A stretch of 12,971 bases of DNA. It comes from Chitinophagales bacterium (lineage in GTDB: Bacteria; Bacteroidota; Bacteroidia; Chitinophagales; Saprospiraceae). Location: contig JAAFHQ010000072.1 of NCBI GenBank assembly GCA_013298445.1, positions 1 through 12,971 on the forward strand, read 5' to 3'. Of this stretch, positions 4,367-12,570 are shown one piece after another. The number at the start of each line of letters is the position of its first letter. The stretch's first letter is position 1. The notes under the pieces are model-generated. The model saw only the letters and a program-made list of their open reading frames with translations. It searched no databases and was not told the DNA's origin. The position numbers and the translations under genes were made by a program.

Positions 4367-7012
4367 ATGAAAAAAATCTTGTGGTTGTTGTGCATCACCT
4401 TGTTTGTGGGCGCGTGCTCAACCCAGAAACCTGTCACGACTAAAACTGAACCTGCCCAGGAATTGATTGCCGAGGTGGATCTGGATACCCTGGATATTGA
4501 GTCCATGGTGGACGAAGGAGAGGGAGAAGGAGAAGAAAATGTTGAAGTAGAAACAACTTTATCCCCCTATAGCCCCACTGCCAAGCGGGTGAATGACCTG
4601 CTGCACACCAAAATTGATGTGCGTTTTGATTGGGCCAAAGAAGAAGTATACGGCAAGGTAACCCTGCGCCTCAAACCCTTCTTTAATCCCACTTCCACCC
4701 TGACCCTAGACGCCAAGGGTATGGAGTTTAAAAAAGTGCAATTCGCTGGCAAAGACCAACAATTGTCATACAAATACGAAGACAATCAGCAGATTGTAAT
4801 CCAGCTGGGGCGCTCCTTCAACCGCAACGAAGAATACAGCATCTACATCGAATACACCGCCCGCCCCAAAGCCGACGGTGGTAGTGATGCCATCACTTCC
4901 AACCAGGGTTTGTTTTTCATCAACCCTCGCAACGAAGAATTGGGCAAACCCCAACAAATCTGGACCCAAGGCGAAACCGAATGGAACTCCCGCTGGTTCC
5001 CCACCATCGACCGCCCTAACGAGCGTTGCACCCAGGAGTTGTCTGTTACTGTAGAGCAAAAATTCAAAACCCTTTCTAATGGTATTTTGACTACCTCTAC
5101 CAATAACCCAGATGGTACCCGTACCGACTACTGGAAAATGGACCTGCCCCATGCACCCTACCTGTTTATGCTGGCAGTAGGTGATTTTGCAGTGGTAAAA
5201 GACAAATGGCGCAACATCGAAGTAGCCTACTACGTGGAGCCTGAATACGAAGCAGATGCCCGCGATATTTTTGCCCACACCCCGGAGATGTTGGAGTTTT
5301 TCTCGAACAAATTGGGTGTGAATTATCCCTGGCCCAAGTTTTCCCAAATCATTGTGCGCGACTACGTGTCGGGGGCGATGGAAAACACCACGGCGGTCGT
5401 TTTTGGCGACTTCATCCAAAAACACAAATGGGAACTCATCGACGATTCCAATGATAAAATCGTTGCCCACGAAATGTTCCACCACTGGTTTGGTGACTAC
5501 GTGACGAGCGAAAGCTGGCCCAACCTGACCATGAATGAAGGTTTTGCCAACTACTCTGAATACCTCTGGTTTGAACACAAATACGGCTCCGATTTTGCCG
5601 ATCACCACCTGCTCACCGAGCAAGGAGGTTACATCGGTTCAGCGGCGGGTGGCGTTCACCCCTTGATTCATTTTGGAGTCAGAGACAAAGACGACATGTT
5701 CGATGCGCACAGCTACAATAAAGGCGGTGCGACCTTGCACATGTTGCGCACTTATCTGGGTGACGAGGTGTTTTTTACTGCCCTAAAAAACTACCTGACG
5801 CAAAACGCCTTCAAAGCGGTAGAAGCACACAACCTCCGCCTGGCTATGGAAGAAGTGAGTGGAGAAGACCTCAACTGGTTTTTCAACCAATGGTATTTTG
5901 CCTCGGGCCACCCCAAATTGAACATCGAATACAGCTACGATGAAGCTGCCAAAGAGGCAGTAGTACAAGTGAGCCAAACCCAGAGTGAAAAAGGGGTTCC
6001 AGGAGTATTTGTTATCCCTGTTGGCGTGGATGTATACGCCAATGGCCGCAGCACCCGCCACGACATTCGGGTAGACCAGCGGGAACAAACCTTCCGCTTC
6101 CCAGCCAGGAGCAAACCTGACTTGATCAATTTTGATGCAGACCGGGCACTTTTGGCGGAAATTGAAGACAATAAAACCGAGGAAGAATTGGTCTTCCAAT
6201 TCAAAAACGCACCCAAGTTCATGGACCGCAACGAGGCCATCGAACGCTTGATCGGCCTGGAAAGTGAGCAAGTTCAAGGTTTATTGAACACAGCATTGAA
6301 CGATCGTTTTTACTACATTCGCTCTATTGCACTGGACAATTTGCCCGAAGAGATCAGCCCGGAGCTGATGACCAAATTGCGCGACCTGGCTCAGAATGAC
6401 AAACACTCTGAGGTCCGCTCCAAAGCCCTGTCCGCATTGGCTGATACTGGAGATCCTCAAACTTTGGCAGTGGCTAAAGCCGCCTTTGAAAAAGAACAGG
6501 CTCCGAGTGTACGGGCCAGCGCCTTGGGGATCATTTATCAGGAAAACGAAGAAGAAGGTTTGGCTCTGGCCGAAAAACTGGGTGAAACAGCGAAAGGCCC
6601 ACTCCTCGAAGCCATTGCCGGCATTTATACCGACAAAGGTGACGCCAAATACCTGCCATTTTTTGAAAAACGCCTGAAGGATGTAGACGGCTTCACCGCT
6701 ATTTCTTTCTTCGAAAGTTATCAGATTTTGGCTTCTGGTGGTGATCAGGCAACCATTGACAAAACCATCGAGACCCTGAAAAATTTTGGCACGAGCAGCG
6801 ACCCATCACTGTGGCGCAAATTTGGGGCGGTAAAAGCCTTGAATGACTTGCGCAACGATTTTCGGGTGAAAGCGCGTAGCGCCTCAGGGACGGATAAAAC
6901 CACCTTGTCAAGCACAGCTGATCGCATCACCAAAATAATTGATGACATCAAAAGCAAAGAAACCAACGCTGAATTGAAATCTGTTTATGACCAATTGCCT
7001 GTGATAAAATAA
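4367..7012 (+). CDS. M1 family metallo-aminopeptidase lipoprotein with C-terminal HEAT-like repeats
   Basis: The 881-residue protein starts with a lipoprotein signal (MKKILWLLCITLFVGAC; lipid-modified Cys17), so it should be exported and membrane anchored. An acidic linker (about residues 34-64, with EGEGEGEE) follows. The M1 peptidase domain covers about residues 65-530. It has the GAMEN exopeptidase motif at 336-340, the zinc site HEMFH at 368-372 with Glu391 exactly 18 residues further (WPNLTMNEG), and Tyr450 in SYNKGG as the likely transition-state tyrosine. All catalytic parts are intact, so it should release N-terminal amino acids from peptides. Residues about 620-880 are helical repeats of HEAT/ERAP type (for example DNLPEEISPELMTKLRDLA, VRSKALSALADTGD). 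No surface-export signal is seen just after Cys17, so a periplasm-facing anchor is the simpler guess. A candidate promoter lies 21 bases upstream of the ATG. Confidence 0.95.
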   Translation: MKKILWLLCITLFVGACSTQKPVTTKTEPAQELIAEVDLDTLDIESMVDEGEGEGEENVEVETTLSPYSPTAKRVNDLLHTKIDVRFDWAKEEVYGKVTLRLKPFFNPTSTLTLDAKGMEFKKVQFAGKDQQLSYKYEDNQQIVIQLGRSFNRNEEYSIYIEYTARPKADGGSDAITSNQGLFFINPRNEELGKPQQIWTQGETEWNSRWFPTIDRPNERCTQELSVTVEQKFKTLSNGILTTSTNNPDGTRTDYWKMDLPHAPYLFMLAVGDFAVVKDKWRNIEVAYYVEPEYEADARDIFAHTPEMLEFFSNKLGVNYPWPKFSQIIVRDYVSGAMENTTAVVFGDFIQKHKWELIDDSNDKIVAHEMFHHWFGDYVTSESWPNLTMNEGFANYSEYLWFEHKYGSDFADHHLLTEQGGYIGSAAGGVHPLIHFGVRDKDDMFDAHSYNKGGATLHMLRTYLGDEVFFTALKNYLTQNAFKAVEAHNLRLAMEEVSGEDLNWFFNQWYFASGHPKLNIEYSYDEAAKEAVVQVSQTQSEKGVPGVFVIPVGVDVYANGRSTRHDIRVDQREQTFRFPARSKPDLINFDADRALLAEIEDNKTEEELVFQFKNAPKFMDRNEAIERLIGLESEQVQGLLNTALNDRFYYIRSIALDNLPEEISPELMTKLRDLAQNDKHSEVRSKALSALADTGDPQTLAVAKAAFEKEQAPSVRASALGIIYQENEEEGLALAEKLGETAKGPLLEAIAGIYTDKGDAKYLPFFEKRLKDVDGFTAISFFESYQILASGGDQATIDKTIETLKNFGTSSDPSLWRKFGAVKALNDLRNDFRVKARSASGTDKTTLSSTADRITKIIDDIKSKETNAELKSVYDQLPVIK

Positions 7013-7052
7013 TTTTCAACCAGCTTTTGGATTTTTTTGTTGTCTATTTAGC

Positions 7053-7089
7053 AAGGAACGTGTGGAGATTTGGTTTTCACACGTTCCTT
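7053..7089. terminator. 12-bp hairpin downstream of the M1 aminopeptidase gene
   Basis: AAGGAACGTGTG (7053-7064) pairs perfectly with CACACGTTCCTT (7078-7089) across a 13-base loop, starting about 40 bases after the stop. It lacks a clean T-run (CCTTTCGTTATATTG follows), so termination is probable rather than certain. It partly overlaps the candidate promoter of the next gene and could instead be regulatory. Confidence 0.5.
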
Positions 7090-7100
7090 TCGTTATATTG
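7069..7100 (+). promoter_or_regulatory. Weak candidate promoter for the DUF4175-like gene
   Basis: TTTG (7069-7072), a 21-base spacer and TATATTG (7094-7100) partly match the Bacteroidota pattern. The predicted start of transcription falls about 30 bases before the ATG at 7135. The -7 box is one base shorter than consensus. Confidence 0.28.
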
Positions 7101-7134
7101 TAGCGTTAATTAGTTGACTTTAAGTGAGGGATTT

Positions 7135-10100
7135 ATGGCAATGCAAGACAATTACCGACTGTTGATTGAAAAGCTCGACGCTTTCATTCGCAAATATTAT
7201 GTCAACAAGCTGATTCGTGGCGCGTTGTACAGCGTGGGCACGATCCTGGGCTTATTCCTGATCGCAGCGGTATTGGAGTATTTTTATTACTTCGATACCA
7301 CCGGGCGAAAAATCCTGTTTTATTCCTTTTTGGGCATCAGCGGCCTTGCCTTAGGCAATTGGGTTATCGATCCCCTCTTGCGTTATTTTCACCTGGGGCG
7401 GGTCATCAGCCACGAGAAAGCAGCCTCCATCATTGGGGAACATTTCACCAATGTCAAGGACAAACTGCTCAACATCCTCCAACTCAATCAGCAAGCGAGC
7501 CAGGCTGATCAAAAAGACCTGATCCTCGCCAGCATCAACCAAAAGTCGGAGGAAATCAAACCCGTTCCCTTCCAGGCTGCCATCAACCTCGCTCAAAACC
7601 GCAAGTACCTGCGTTATGCATTGCCCCCCCTCTTGGTGCTTTTGGTCTTGTTGTTTGCCGCTCCTTCCGTTATTCGCGATAGTACCCAACGTTTGATCCA
7701 CAATGGCAAAGAGTTTTTGCGCCCCGCGCCATTTGCGTTCAAGTTGGATGAAAAAAAACTGACTGTAGTCCAATACGAAGACTACGATCTGCAAATAAAA
7801 GTGGATGGTGCAATTCTGCCCAATGACGTGTTCATCGTAGTCGACGACTATGAATACCGCATGAGCAAAACCAGCCCCAATGAGTTTAGCTACCGCTTCA
7901 ATAAAGTGGAAAAAGACGTGCGCTTTACTTTGCGTGGTGGTGGCGTCGATTCACGGAATTACTTGCTTGCGGTACTCAAAAAGCCGAACATCCGCGATTT
8001 CCAGGTCAAACTCAATTACCCGGATTACATCGGTCGTACGGATGAGGTCTTGCAAAGCATCGGCGATCTGGTACTGCCAGTAGGTACGCAGGTGCAATGG
8101 ATTTTCAACACCGAATCAACAGAGGCCATCAAAATGCGTTTTTCGCGCAACAACAAGACCCAATTGGCTACCCGCCAGGGTGATGACCTGTTTTTGTTTG
8201 GCAAAAAAGCGATGTTGGACGAAACTTACAAACTGATCGTTTCCAATGCGGCCCTGCCCAAAGGAGACTCGGTGACCTATTCCATGACCATCATCCCCGA
8301 TCAATACCCCGAAATCCGGGCCCAATCTTTTGAAGACAGCACCAATGCCAATGCCAAATATTTTGCGGGTGAGGCCAGTGATGATTACGGTTTGCGCGTG
8401 CTCAGCTTCAACTACCGCATCCGCAAAGCCAAAAGTGACCCGGGTCAATTGCAATCCATCACCATCCAACGCCCGGAAGGAAAAAGTACCACTTTTGACT
8501 ACTCCTTCGACGCCATGGAACTGGGCCTGAAACCCGGCGATGAACTGAGCTATTACTTTGAAATCAAAGACAACGATGCGGTCAACGGCAGCAAAGCTGC
8601 GCGTACAGGCGTAATGGTGTTCTCCATGCCTACCCTGGAGGAAATGGAAAAACGCGCCGAGCAAAACGACGATAAAATCAAGGATAACCTGAAAGATGCT
8701 TTGGCCGAAGCCAAAAAACTACAGGAAGAAATTCGCCGTTTGCAGGAAAAACTCTTGCAGGAAAAAGACATCAACTGGCAGACCCGCAAGCAATTGGAAA
8801 AACTGCTGGAGCGCCAAAAAGACCTGGAAAAACAAATCAAAGAAGCCCAAAAAGCTTTTGAAGAAAACAAGAAAAACCAGGAACAGCTAGGCGAAACGCC
8901 TGAAGAAACCAAGGAAAAGCAGGAAATGCTGGAACAACTCATGGAATCCCTGGAAGACCCAGAGATGAAAGAGCTCATGGAAAAAATCGAAAAACTCATG
9001 CAGGAAATGGAGAAAGACCAGGCCCTGGAAATGATGGAAGAGATGAAAGACCGCAATGAGCAGCGTGAGAATGAGTTGGAACGGATGGAAGAGCTGTTCA
9101 AACAACTGGAACTGGAACAGGAAATCAACAAGGCCGCCGACAAGCTGGAGGAAATGGCCAAAAAGCAGGAAGAACTGAGTGAAAAAACCGAAGAGAAAAA
9201 AGAATCCAACGAACAACTCGAAAAAAAGCAGGAAGAGCTAACCAAAGAGTTGGAAGACCTGGAGAAAAAAATGGAGGACATCGAGAAGAAAAACGAAGAA
9301 CTCGAAAATCCTCAAAAAATGGATGACCCCAAAGAAGGCATGGAGGACATCAAAGAAGACATGAAGGACAGTGAAAAACAACTGGAGCAAAACCAGAACA
9401 GCAAGTCCTCCAAGTCACAAAAGAGCGCGGCCCAAAAGATGAAAAACAAGGCCAACAAAATGCGCTCCCAAATGCAGTCGAACCAAATGGAGCAAATGCA
9501 GGAGGACGTGAAAATGTTGCGCCAATTGCTCGAAAACCTGGTAGGCTTGTCCTTTGACGAAGAAGACTTGATCAATGGCTTGAAAAAAACCGAGATCAAT
9601 ACGCCACGCTACGTTCAGCAGGTGCAGCGCCAATTCAAAATCAAGGACGACTTCCGCGTAGCCGAAGATACCCTCAACGCCCTGAGTAAAAGGGTGTATC
9701 AAATCGAGTCTTTCGTGACCGAAAAAGTAGGCGAGATCAAAACCAACATGCGCGAAAGCATCGAACTGCTGGAAGAGCGTGAAAAAGGGATGGCCGCCGA
9801 CCGCCAGCAGCGCACCATGAAGGGCCTCAACGACCTGGCGCTGATGCTCAGCGAGGTGCTCAACAACATGCAACAACAAATGTCGGGTATGATGTCCGGT
9901 AGTCAATCTTGCCCCAATCCGGGCAAGCAAAATCCGGGACAAGGCAAGCAGGGCAATACCCCCAAGGATAAAATGTCACCCGGGCAGGAAGGACTCAACA
10001 AGGAGATGCAAAATGCCCGTGATAAAATGAACCAGAAGGATGGGCAGGGTGGCCCCAATGCCAAGGATTTTGCCCAAATGGCCGCCAAACAAGCAGCCAT

Positions 10101-10482
10101 CCGCAAAGCCTTAGAGAAGCAACAGCGCAAATTGCAGCAGCAAGGCAAAGGCAGCAAAGAGATCCAAGACATCCTGGACCAGATGGACAAAACCGAAACC
10201 GAACTGGTCAATAAAAAACTGAGCAACGAAACCCTCAAGCGCCAGCAAGACATCCTCACGCGCCTGCTCGAACACGAAAAAGCCGAGCGTGAACGCGAAT
10301 TGGATGAAAAGCGCAAATCAGATTCCGCCCAGGATTACCAGCGTAAATCGCCACCAGCCCTGGAGGAATACCTGAAAAAACGCCGCTCGGAGGTAGAGAC
10401 TTATAAAACGGTTTCTCCAGCACTGAAGCCTTATTACAAGTCTTTGGTGGAAGAGTATTTTAAGACACTGAAGGGGGAGTAA
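7135..10482 (+). CDS. DUF4175-like membrane-anchored coiled-coil protein
   Basis: I prefer ATG 7135 (GAGGGA lies 5-7 bases upstream) over the in-frame TTG at 7114, giving 1115 residues. The N-terminus has two membrane helices (about 30-50 and 59-79). A conserved-looking cytoplasmic stretch with EKAASIIGEHFTNVKDKLLN follows, then a third helix (about 156-178, LPPLLVLLVLLFAAP). Residues about 190-500 look like beta-sandwich (Ig-like) modules. Residues about 498-780 are an extremely charged Glu/Lys/Gln/Met coiled coil. A likely conserved block with LLENLVGLSFDEEDLINGL occupies about 795-925, then a Gly/Gln/Pro/Lys-rich disordered stretch (about 925-975) and a helical, basic C-terminus. This layout matches Bacteroidota proteins annotated as DUF4175, whose function is not established. 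With three helices the large domain should face the periplasm. A strong terminator follows. No partner gene is adjacent. Confidence 0.85.
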   Translation: MAMQDNYRLLIEKLDAFIRKYYVNKLIRGALYSVGTILGLFLIAAVLEYFYYFDTTGRKILFYSFLGISGLALGNWVIDPLLRYFHLGRVISHEKAASIIGEHFTNVKDKLLNILQLNQQASQADQKDLILASINQKSEEIKPVPFQAAINLAQNRKYLRYALPPLLVLLVLLFAAPSVIRDSTQRLIHNGKEFLRPAPFAFKLDEKKLTVVQYEDYDLQIKVDGAILPNDVFIVVDDYEYRMSKTSPNEFSYRFNKVEKDVRFTLRGGGVDSRNYLLAVLKKPNIRDFQVKLNYPDYIGRTDEVLQSIGDLVLPVGTQVQWIFNTESTEAIKMRFSRNNKTQLATRQGDDLFLFGKKAMLDETYKLIVSNAALPKGDSVTYSMTIIPDQYPEIRAQSFEDSTNANAKYFAGEASDDYGLRVLSFNYRIRKAKSDPGQLQSITIQRPEGKSTTFDYSFDAMELGLKPGDELSYYFEIKDNDAVNGSKAARTGVMVFSMPTLEEMEKRAEQNDDKIKDNLKDALAEAKKLQEEIRRLQEKLLQEKDINWQTRKQLEKLLERQKDLEKQIKEAQKAFEENKKNQEQLGETPEETKEKQEMLEQLMESLEDPEMKELMEKIEKLMQEMEKDQALEMMEEMKDRNEQRENELERMEELFKQLELEQEINKAADKLEEMAKKQEELSEKTEEKKESNEQLEKKQEELTKELEDLEKKMEDIEKKNEELENPQKMDDPKEGMEDIKEDMKDSEKQLEQNQNSKSSKSQKSAAQKMKNKANKMRSQMQSNQMEQMQEDVKMLRQLLENLVGLSFDEEDLINGLKKTEINTPRYVQQVQRQFKIKDDFRVAEDTLNALSKRVYQIESFVTEKVGEIKTNMRESIELLEEREKGMAADRQQRTMKGLNDLALMLSEVLNNMQQQMSGMMSGSQSCPNPGKQNPGQGKQGNTPKDKMSPGQEGLNKEMQNARDKMNQKDGQGGPNAKDFAQMAAKQAAIRKALEKQQRKLQQQGKGSKEIQDILDQMDKTETELVNKKLSNETLKRQQDILTRLLEHEKAERERELDEKRKSDSAQDYQRKSPPALEEYLKKRRSEVETYKTVSPALKPYYKSLVEEYFKTLKGE

Positions 10483-10499
10483 GCTCTTTTCGTTTTAAT

Positions 10500-10544
10500 A
10501 AAAAAAGCGCATAAGCAGTCAACCTGAACTTATGCGCTTTTTTT
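10500..10544. terminator. Strong bidirectional intrinsic terminator
   Basis: AAAAAAAGCGCATAAG (10500-10515) pairs perfectly with CTTATGCGCTTTTTTT (10529-10544) across a 13-base loop. Each strand reads a GC-containing stem followed by seven T. It lies 18 bases after the DUF4175-like gene and about 90 bases after the convergent PNPOx-like gene, so it can serve both. Confidence 0.88.
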
Positions 10545-10631
10545 ATGTCACGTATAAACATCAAACCGAGGCTGCAAAACCTACGGTATCCCGATAATAT
10601 TGGGTGGTGTGCAGGTACATAAAAGCTTGGG

Positions 10632-11255
10632 TTAAACCTGAGTTTTTTGCGCCGCCCGTAGCGCCAACACTTCTTTTTCCAGGGATTCAAGATACGCCTG
10701 TTGGGGAGCAAATGCTTCCTGAATTTCAGCTAATGTATACCGGGGTGTAATGTGCTGGGGACAATTCCAGTCGTAGGCCTGGATGTGGAACAAGATCATA
10801 CGCTCTGGTCGGTGTGGGTAATCCGTAGGGTCCAATTGCTGAAACAACGCAGGGTCATCTTTGAGTTCAACAATACTGGCATCGGCATACAATTTTAATC
10901 GGGCTTGCCGGGGGTAGTCCACCATGATGAGGGAAACCTGGGGCTGCGTTTGTAAGTTACCCACTGAAATGTATTGCTTGTTGCCTTCAAAATCGACTAT
11001 TCCCAGGGTATTGGCATCCAAAACCTTGATGAAACCGGCTGGGCCACCTCGGTGCTGGATGTAAGGGTAGCCATTCTCACCAATACTGGCCAAGTAAAAA
11101 TTGTCCCGTTCGGTGATGAACCCAATTTCCTGCTCGGACAGCCCATCACCGTGCCGGGATTGTTCCATCCGGGCATAGGTTCGGCGGCTACCATGTGCTT
11201 CTTGCAGGGCTTTTACGGCATCCGTAAAGGCCAGGGTCGCATAGTTTTGTGCCAT
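10632..11255 (-). CDS. Pyridoxamine 5'-phosphate oxidase family (FMN-binding split barrel) protein
   Basis: I choose ATG 11255 (MAQNYATLAF, 207 residues) over an upstream in-frame TTG at 11288, because the latter lies at the predicted transcription start. The core (about residues 35-165) is a PNPOx-like split beta-barrel: ITERDNFYLASIGENGYPYI, QHRGGPAGFIKVLDANTLGI, and NKQYISVGNLQTQPQVSLIM. The QHRGGPxGF(I/L)KVLD wording is typical of a pyridoxamine-oxidase-related group of small flavoproteins whose physiological substrates are mostly unknown, so it should not be called pdxH. The C-terminal 35 residues form a short coiled coil (LESLEKEVLALRAAQ). The protein is probably cytoplasmic, binds FMN or a related flavin, and acts as a dimer by family analogy. 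It converges on the DUF4175-like gene and has a good promoter candidate. Confidence 0.88.
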   Translation of the reverse strand: MAQNYATLAFTDAVKALQEAHGSRRTYARMEQSRHGDGLSEQEIGFITERDNFYLASIGENGYPYIQHRGGPAGFIKVLDANTLGIVDFEGNKQYISVGNLQTQPQVSLIMVDYPRQARLKLYADASIVELKDDPALFQQLDPTDYPHRPERMILFHIQAYDWNCPQHITPRYTLAEIQEAFAPQQAYLESLEKEVLALRAAQKTQV

Positions 11256-11282
11256 GACATTTTTTAATAAATGTAACGCTTG

Positions 11283-11319
11283 GGTCAAAGTGCAAGTTTA
11301 CTCCTTGCTACTTTTGACC
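11283..11319. promoter_or_regulatory. Inverted repeat over the PNPOx-like promoter, candidate operator
   Basis: GGTCAAAG (11283-11290) and CTTTTGACC (11311-11319) are inverted copies differing by one A. They flank the -7 box, covering the likely transcription start and abutting the -33 box. This placement would let a repressor block the promoter. The regulator is unknown. Confidence 0.3.
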
Positions 11320-11322
11320 AAA
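11293..11322 (-). promoter_or_regulatory. Bacteroidota-type promoter for the PNPOx-like gene
   Basis: On the minus strand, TTTG (11319-11322), an 18-base spacer, and TAAACTTG (11293-11300) match the -33/-7 consensus with one mismatch. The expected start of transcription is near 11286, about 30 bases before ATG 11255. This is the best promoter match in the window. Confidence 0.5.
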
Positions 11323-11360
11323 GCAGGAGATTTTAACAATGGTGAGATTTTGTGCCCGCA

Positions 11361-11518
11361 ACCAGCGGCATAGCCGCGTAACGGCGATAGTAAAGGGAAC
11401 GAAGATAGGTTTTTTAAGGTGCGTAGCACCGAAACCACACGCACTGTTCCGGTGCTACGCACCTTAAATGTAATGTCTGGACTAAGGGCTACAGACGTTT
11501 CGCGGCTATGCCGCTGGT
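11361..11518. repeat. Nested REP-like inverted repeat element with four small hairpins
   Basis: Outer arms of 23 bp (11361-11383 and 11496-11518) are inverted copies with one mismatch. Inside them lie 19-bp perfect arms, TTTAAGGTGCGTAGCACCG (11413-11431) and its complement (11450-11468), with an 18-base loop. Each arm is also a small hairpin by itself: GCGGC-ATA-GCCGC in the outer arms and GGTGC-GTA-GCACC in the inner arms. The result is four REP-like hairpins in a symmetrical order. It lies between the PNPOx-like gene and the 3' end of the TIM-barrel gene. No transposase is visible. It may also act as the terminator of the TIM-barrel gene. Confidence 0.75.
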
Positions 11519-11543
11519 CGGATCAGCCTGGGCAATAACATTT

Positions 11544-12476
11544 TTACCCCAAAATCCCCCCAAACACGTCCCGGATCGCTGCCAGATCTTTTACATGCGC
11601 CTTCACCGCATCCATCGTATGCGGCGACTTATCCTCCACACATTGCTCAATCACCAGATGCGGCTGCAATTTTAATTTCTTTAACTCAGCAGCAAAGCGA
11701 CGATAATCAATGTCCCCATCGCCAAACGTTTCCGACCAAACCCCATTGACCGACTGGCGGATGTGCAGTTCGACCACTCGTTTGCCATACAATTTCAGCA
11801 CATCGAACACTGCCAGTTGCGAGTTTTGTGAACCCCGGTACACCCAGTGCACATCAAAGCAGAAGGACATATTCAGCGGTGAGGTATTCAGCAGCATGTG
11901 GTGGAATTCGCGGGCACCCGCTTTCATTTCCACATCGTGGGTATGGTAGGCCAGGGTGATGCCTTTTTGCCGCAGGGCGGCCCCCAGTTTATCCAGGCTA
12001 GCCGCTTGTAATTTTAGTTCTTCGTCAGATTTTACCTCATCGCCACCCCAACGAATGGGCGTCGGATTGGTCACCATGATTTTCGTGCCCAGTTTTTTGA
12101 CCTCATCGGCGATGGCCAAAACCGTGGCGATGGACTTGGCCGCTTCATCCGCCTTGTGCAAAACACTGTTGACGTAAACGGAAGGCATGGCGATTTGGTG
12201 CTTTTTGAGCACCGGGCCTAATTTGATCACCTCGTCCACACTGTTGAAACTGGGTTCGTAAGCCTTCAAACCCGTTTTGGCAAAATCGGCCATGCAAGCG
12301 TCCAGGTCTTCGCCCCAGTTTTTATTGTCGCGCCCATAAAAGGTGTACCAGTTGTAGGAATTGGCGGAAATGGGAGTGGGGTAGGAGGCAAATACCTCCG
12401 ATTGGGTAGAACTCAATACTGTAGCGGCAGAAGCTCCGGCTACAAGGTTGAGAAATTGGCGGCGATTGGGTGTCAT
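11544..12476 (-). CDS. Tat-exported sugar phosphate isomerase/epimerase-like TIM barrel protein
   Basis: The 310-residue product starts MTPNRRQFLNLVAGASAATV, a twin-arginine (RRxFL) signal with a hydrophobic stretch to about residue 22 and a likely cleavage near residue 30. The rest is an AP endonuclease 2-like/xylose isomerase-like TIM barrel (COG1082 type). Likely metal ligands and active-site residues are His178/His180 (AYHTHDVEM), Asp208 and His210 (FCFDVHWVY), His238 (VVELHIRQ) and Glu277 (HLVIEQCVE), based on the family pattern. Such proteins isomerise or epimerise sugars or polyols. The substrate is unknown. Tat export suggests folding with a metal cofactor before transport to the periplasm. 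The gene is flanked by a long terminator-like hairpin upstream and a nested repeat downstream. No sugar dehydrogenase or transporter is adjacent within view. Confidence 0.9.
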   Translation of the reverse strand: MTPNRRQFLNLVAGASAATVLSSTQSEVFASYPTPISANSYNWYTFYGRDNKNWGEDLDACMADFAKTGLKAYEPSFNSVDEVIKLGPVLKKHQIAMPSVYVNSVLHKADEAAKSIATVLAIADEVKKLGTKIMVTNPTPIRWGGDEVKSDEELKLQAASLDKLGAALRQKGITLAYHTHDVEMKAGAREFHHMLLNTSPLNMSFCFDVHWVYRGSQNSQLAVFDVLKLYGKRVVELHIRQSVNGVWSETFGDGDIDYRRFAAELKKLKLQPHLVIEQCVEDKSPHTMDAVKAHVKDLAAIRDVFGGILG

Positions 12477-12570
12477 GGCTGTGCGATTTGATTTTGCTCA
12501 TCTAATGTAGGAAAAATTGCACAATCGTGGACTACCTCTAAAACCAAAACGAATAAAATTAGCACGAAGG

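Noticed and set aside
4766..5623. 285-codon minus-strand frame inside the M1 aminopeptidase gene
   Set aside because: The opposite strand encodes intact GAMEN and HExxH-x18-E motifs; this frame is a shadow with no family resemblance.
2261..7012. Peroxiredoxin, clpS, hydrolase and aminopeptidase as one stress operon
   Set aside because: Each gene is separated by 100-215 bases containing long hairpins, so independent units are more likely.
7114..7134. TTG at 7114 as start of the DUF4175-like gene
   Set aside because: ATG 7135 has a GAGGGA stretch at a suitable distance, and the added residues show no conserved-looking sequence.
8553..9281. 242-codon Ser/Phe-rich minus-strand frame (and neighbouring Phe/Leu-rich frame 8887-9216)
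   Set aside because: Their biased composition is the antisense image of the Glu/Lys/Gln-rich coiled coil of the DUF4175-like gene.
11256..11288. TTG at 11288 as start of the PNPOx-like gene
   Set aside because: The predicted transcription start is near 11286, so this TTG would lie at or outside the 5' end; ATG 11255 fits better.
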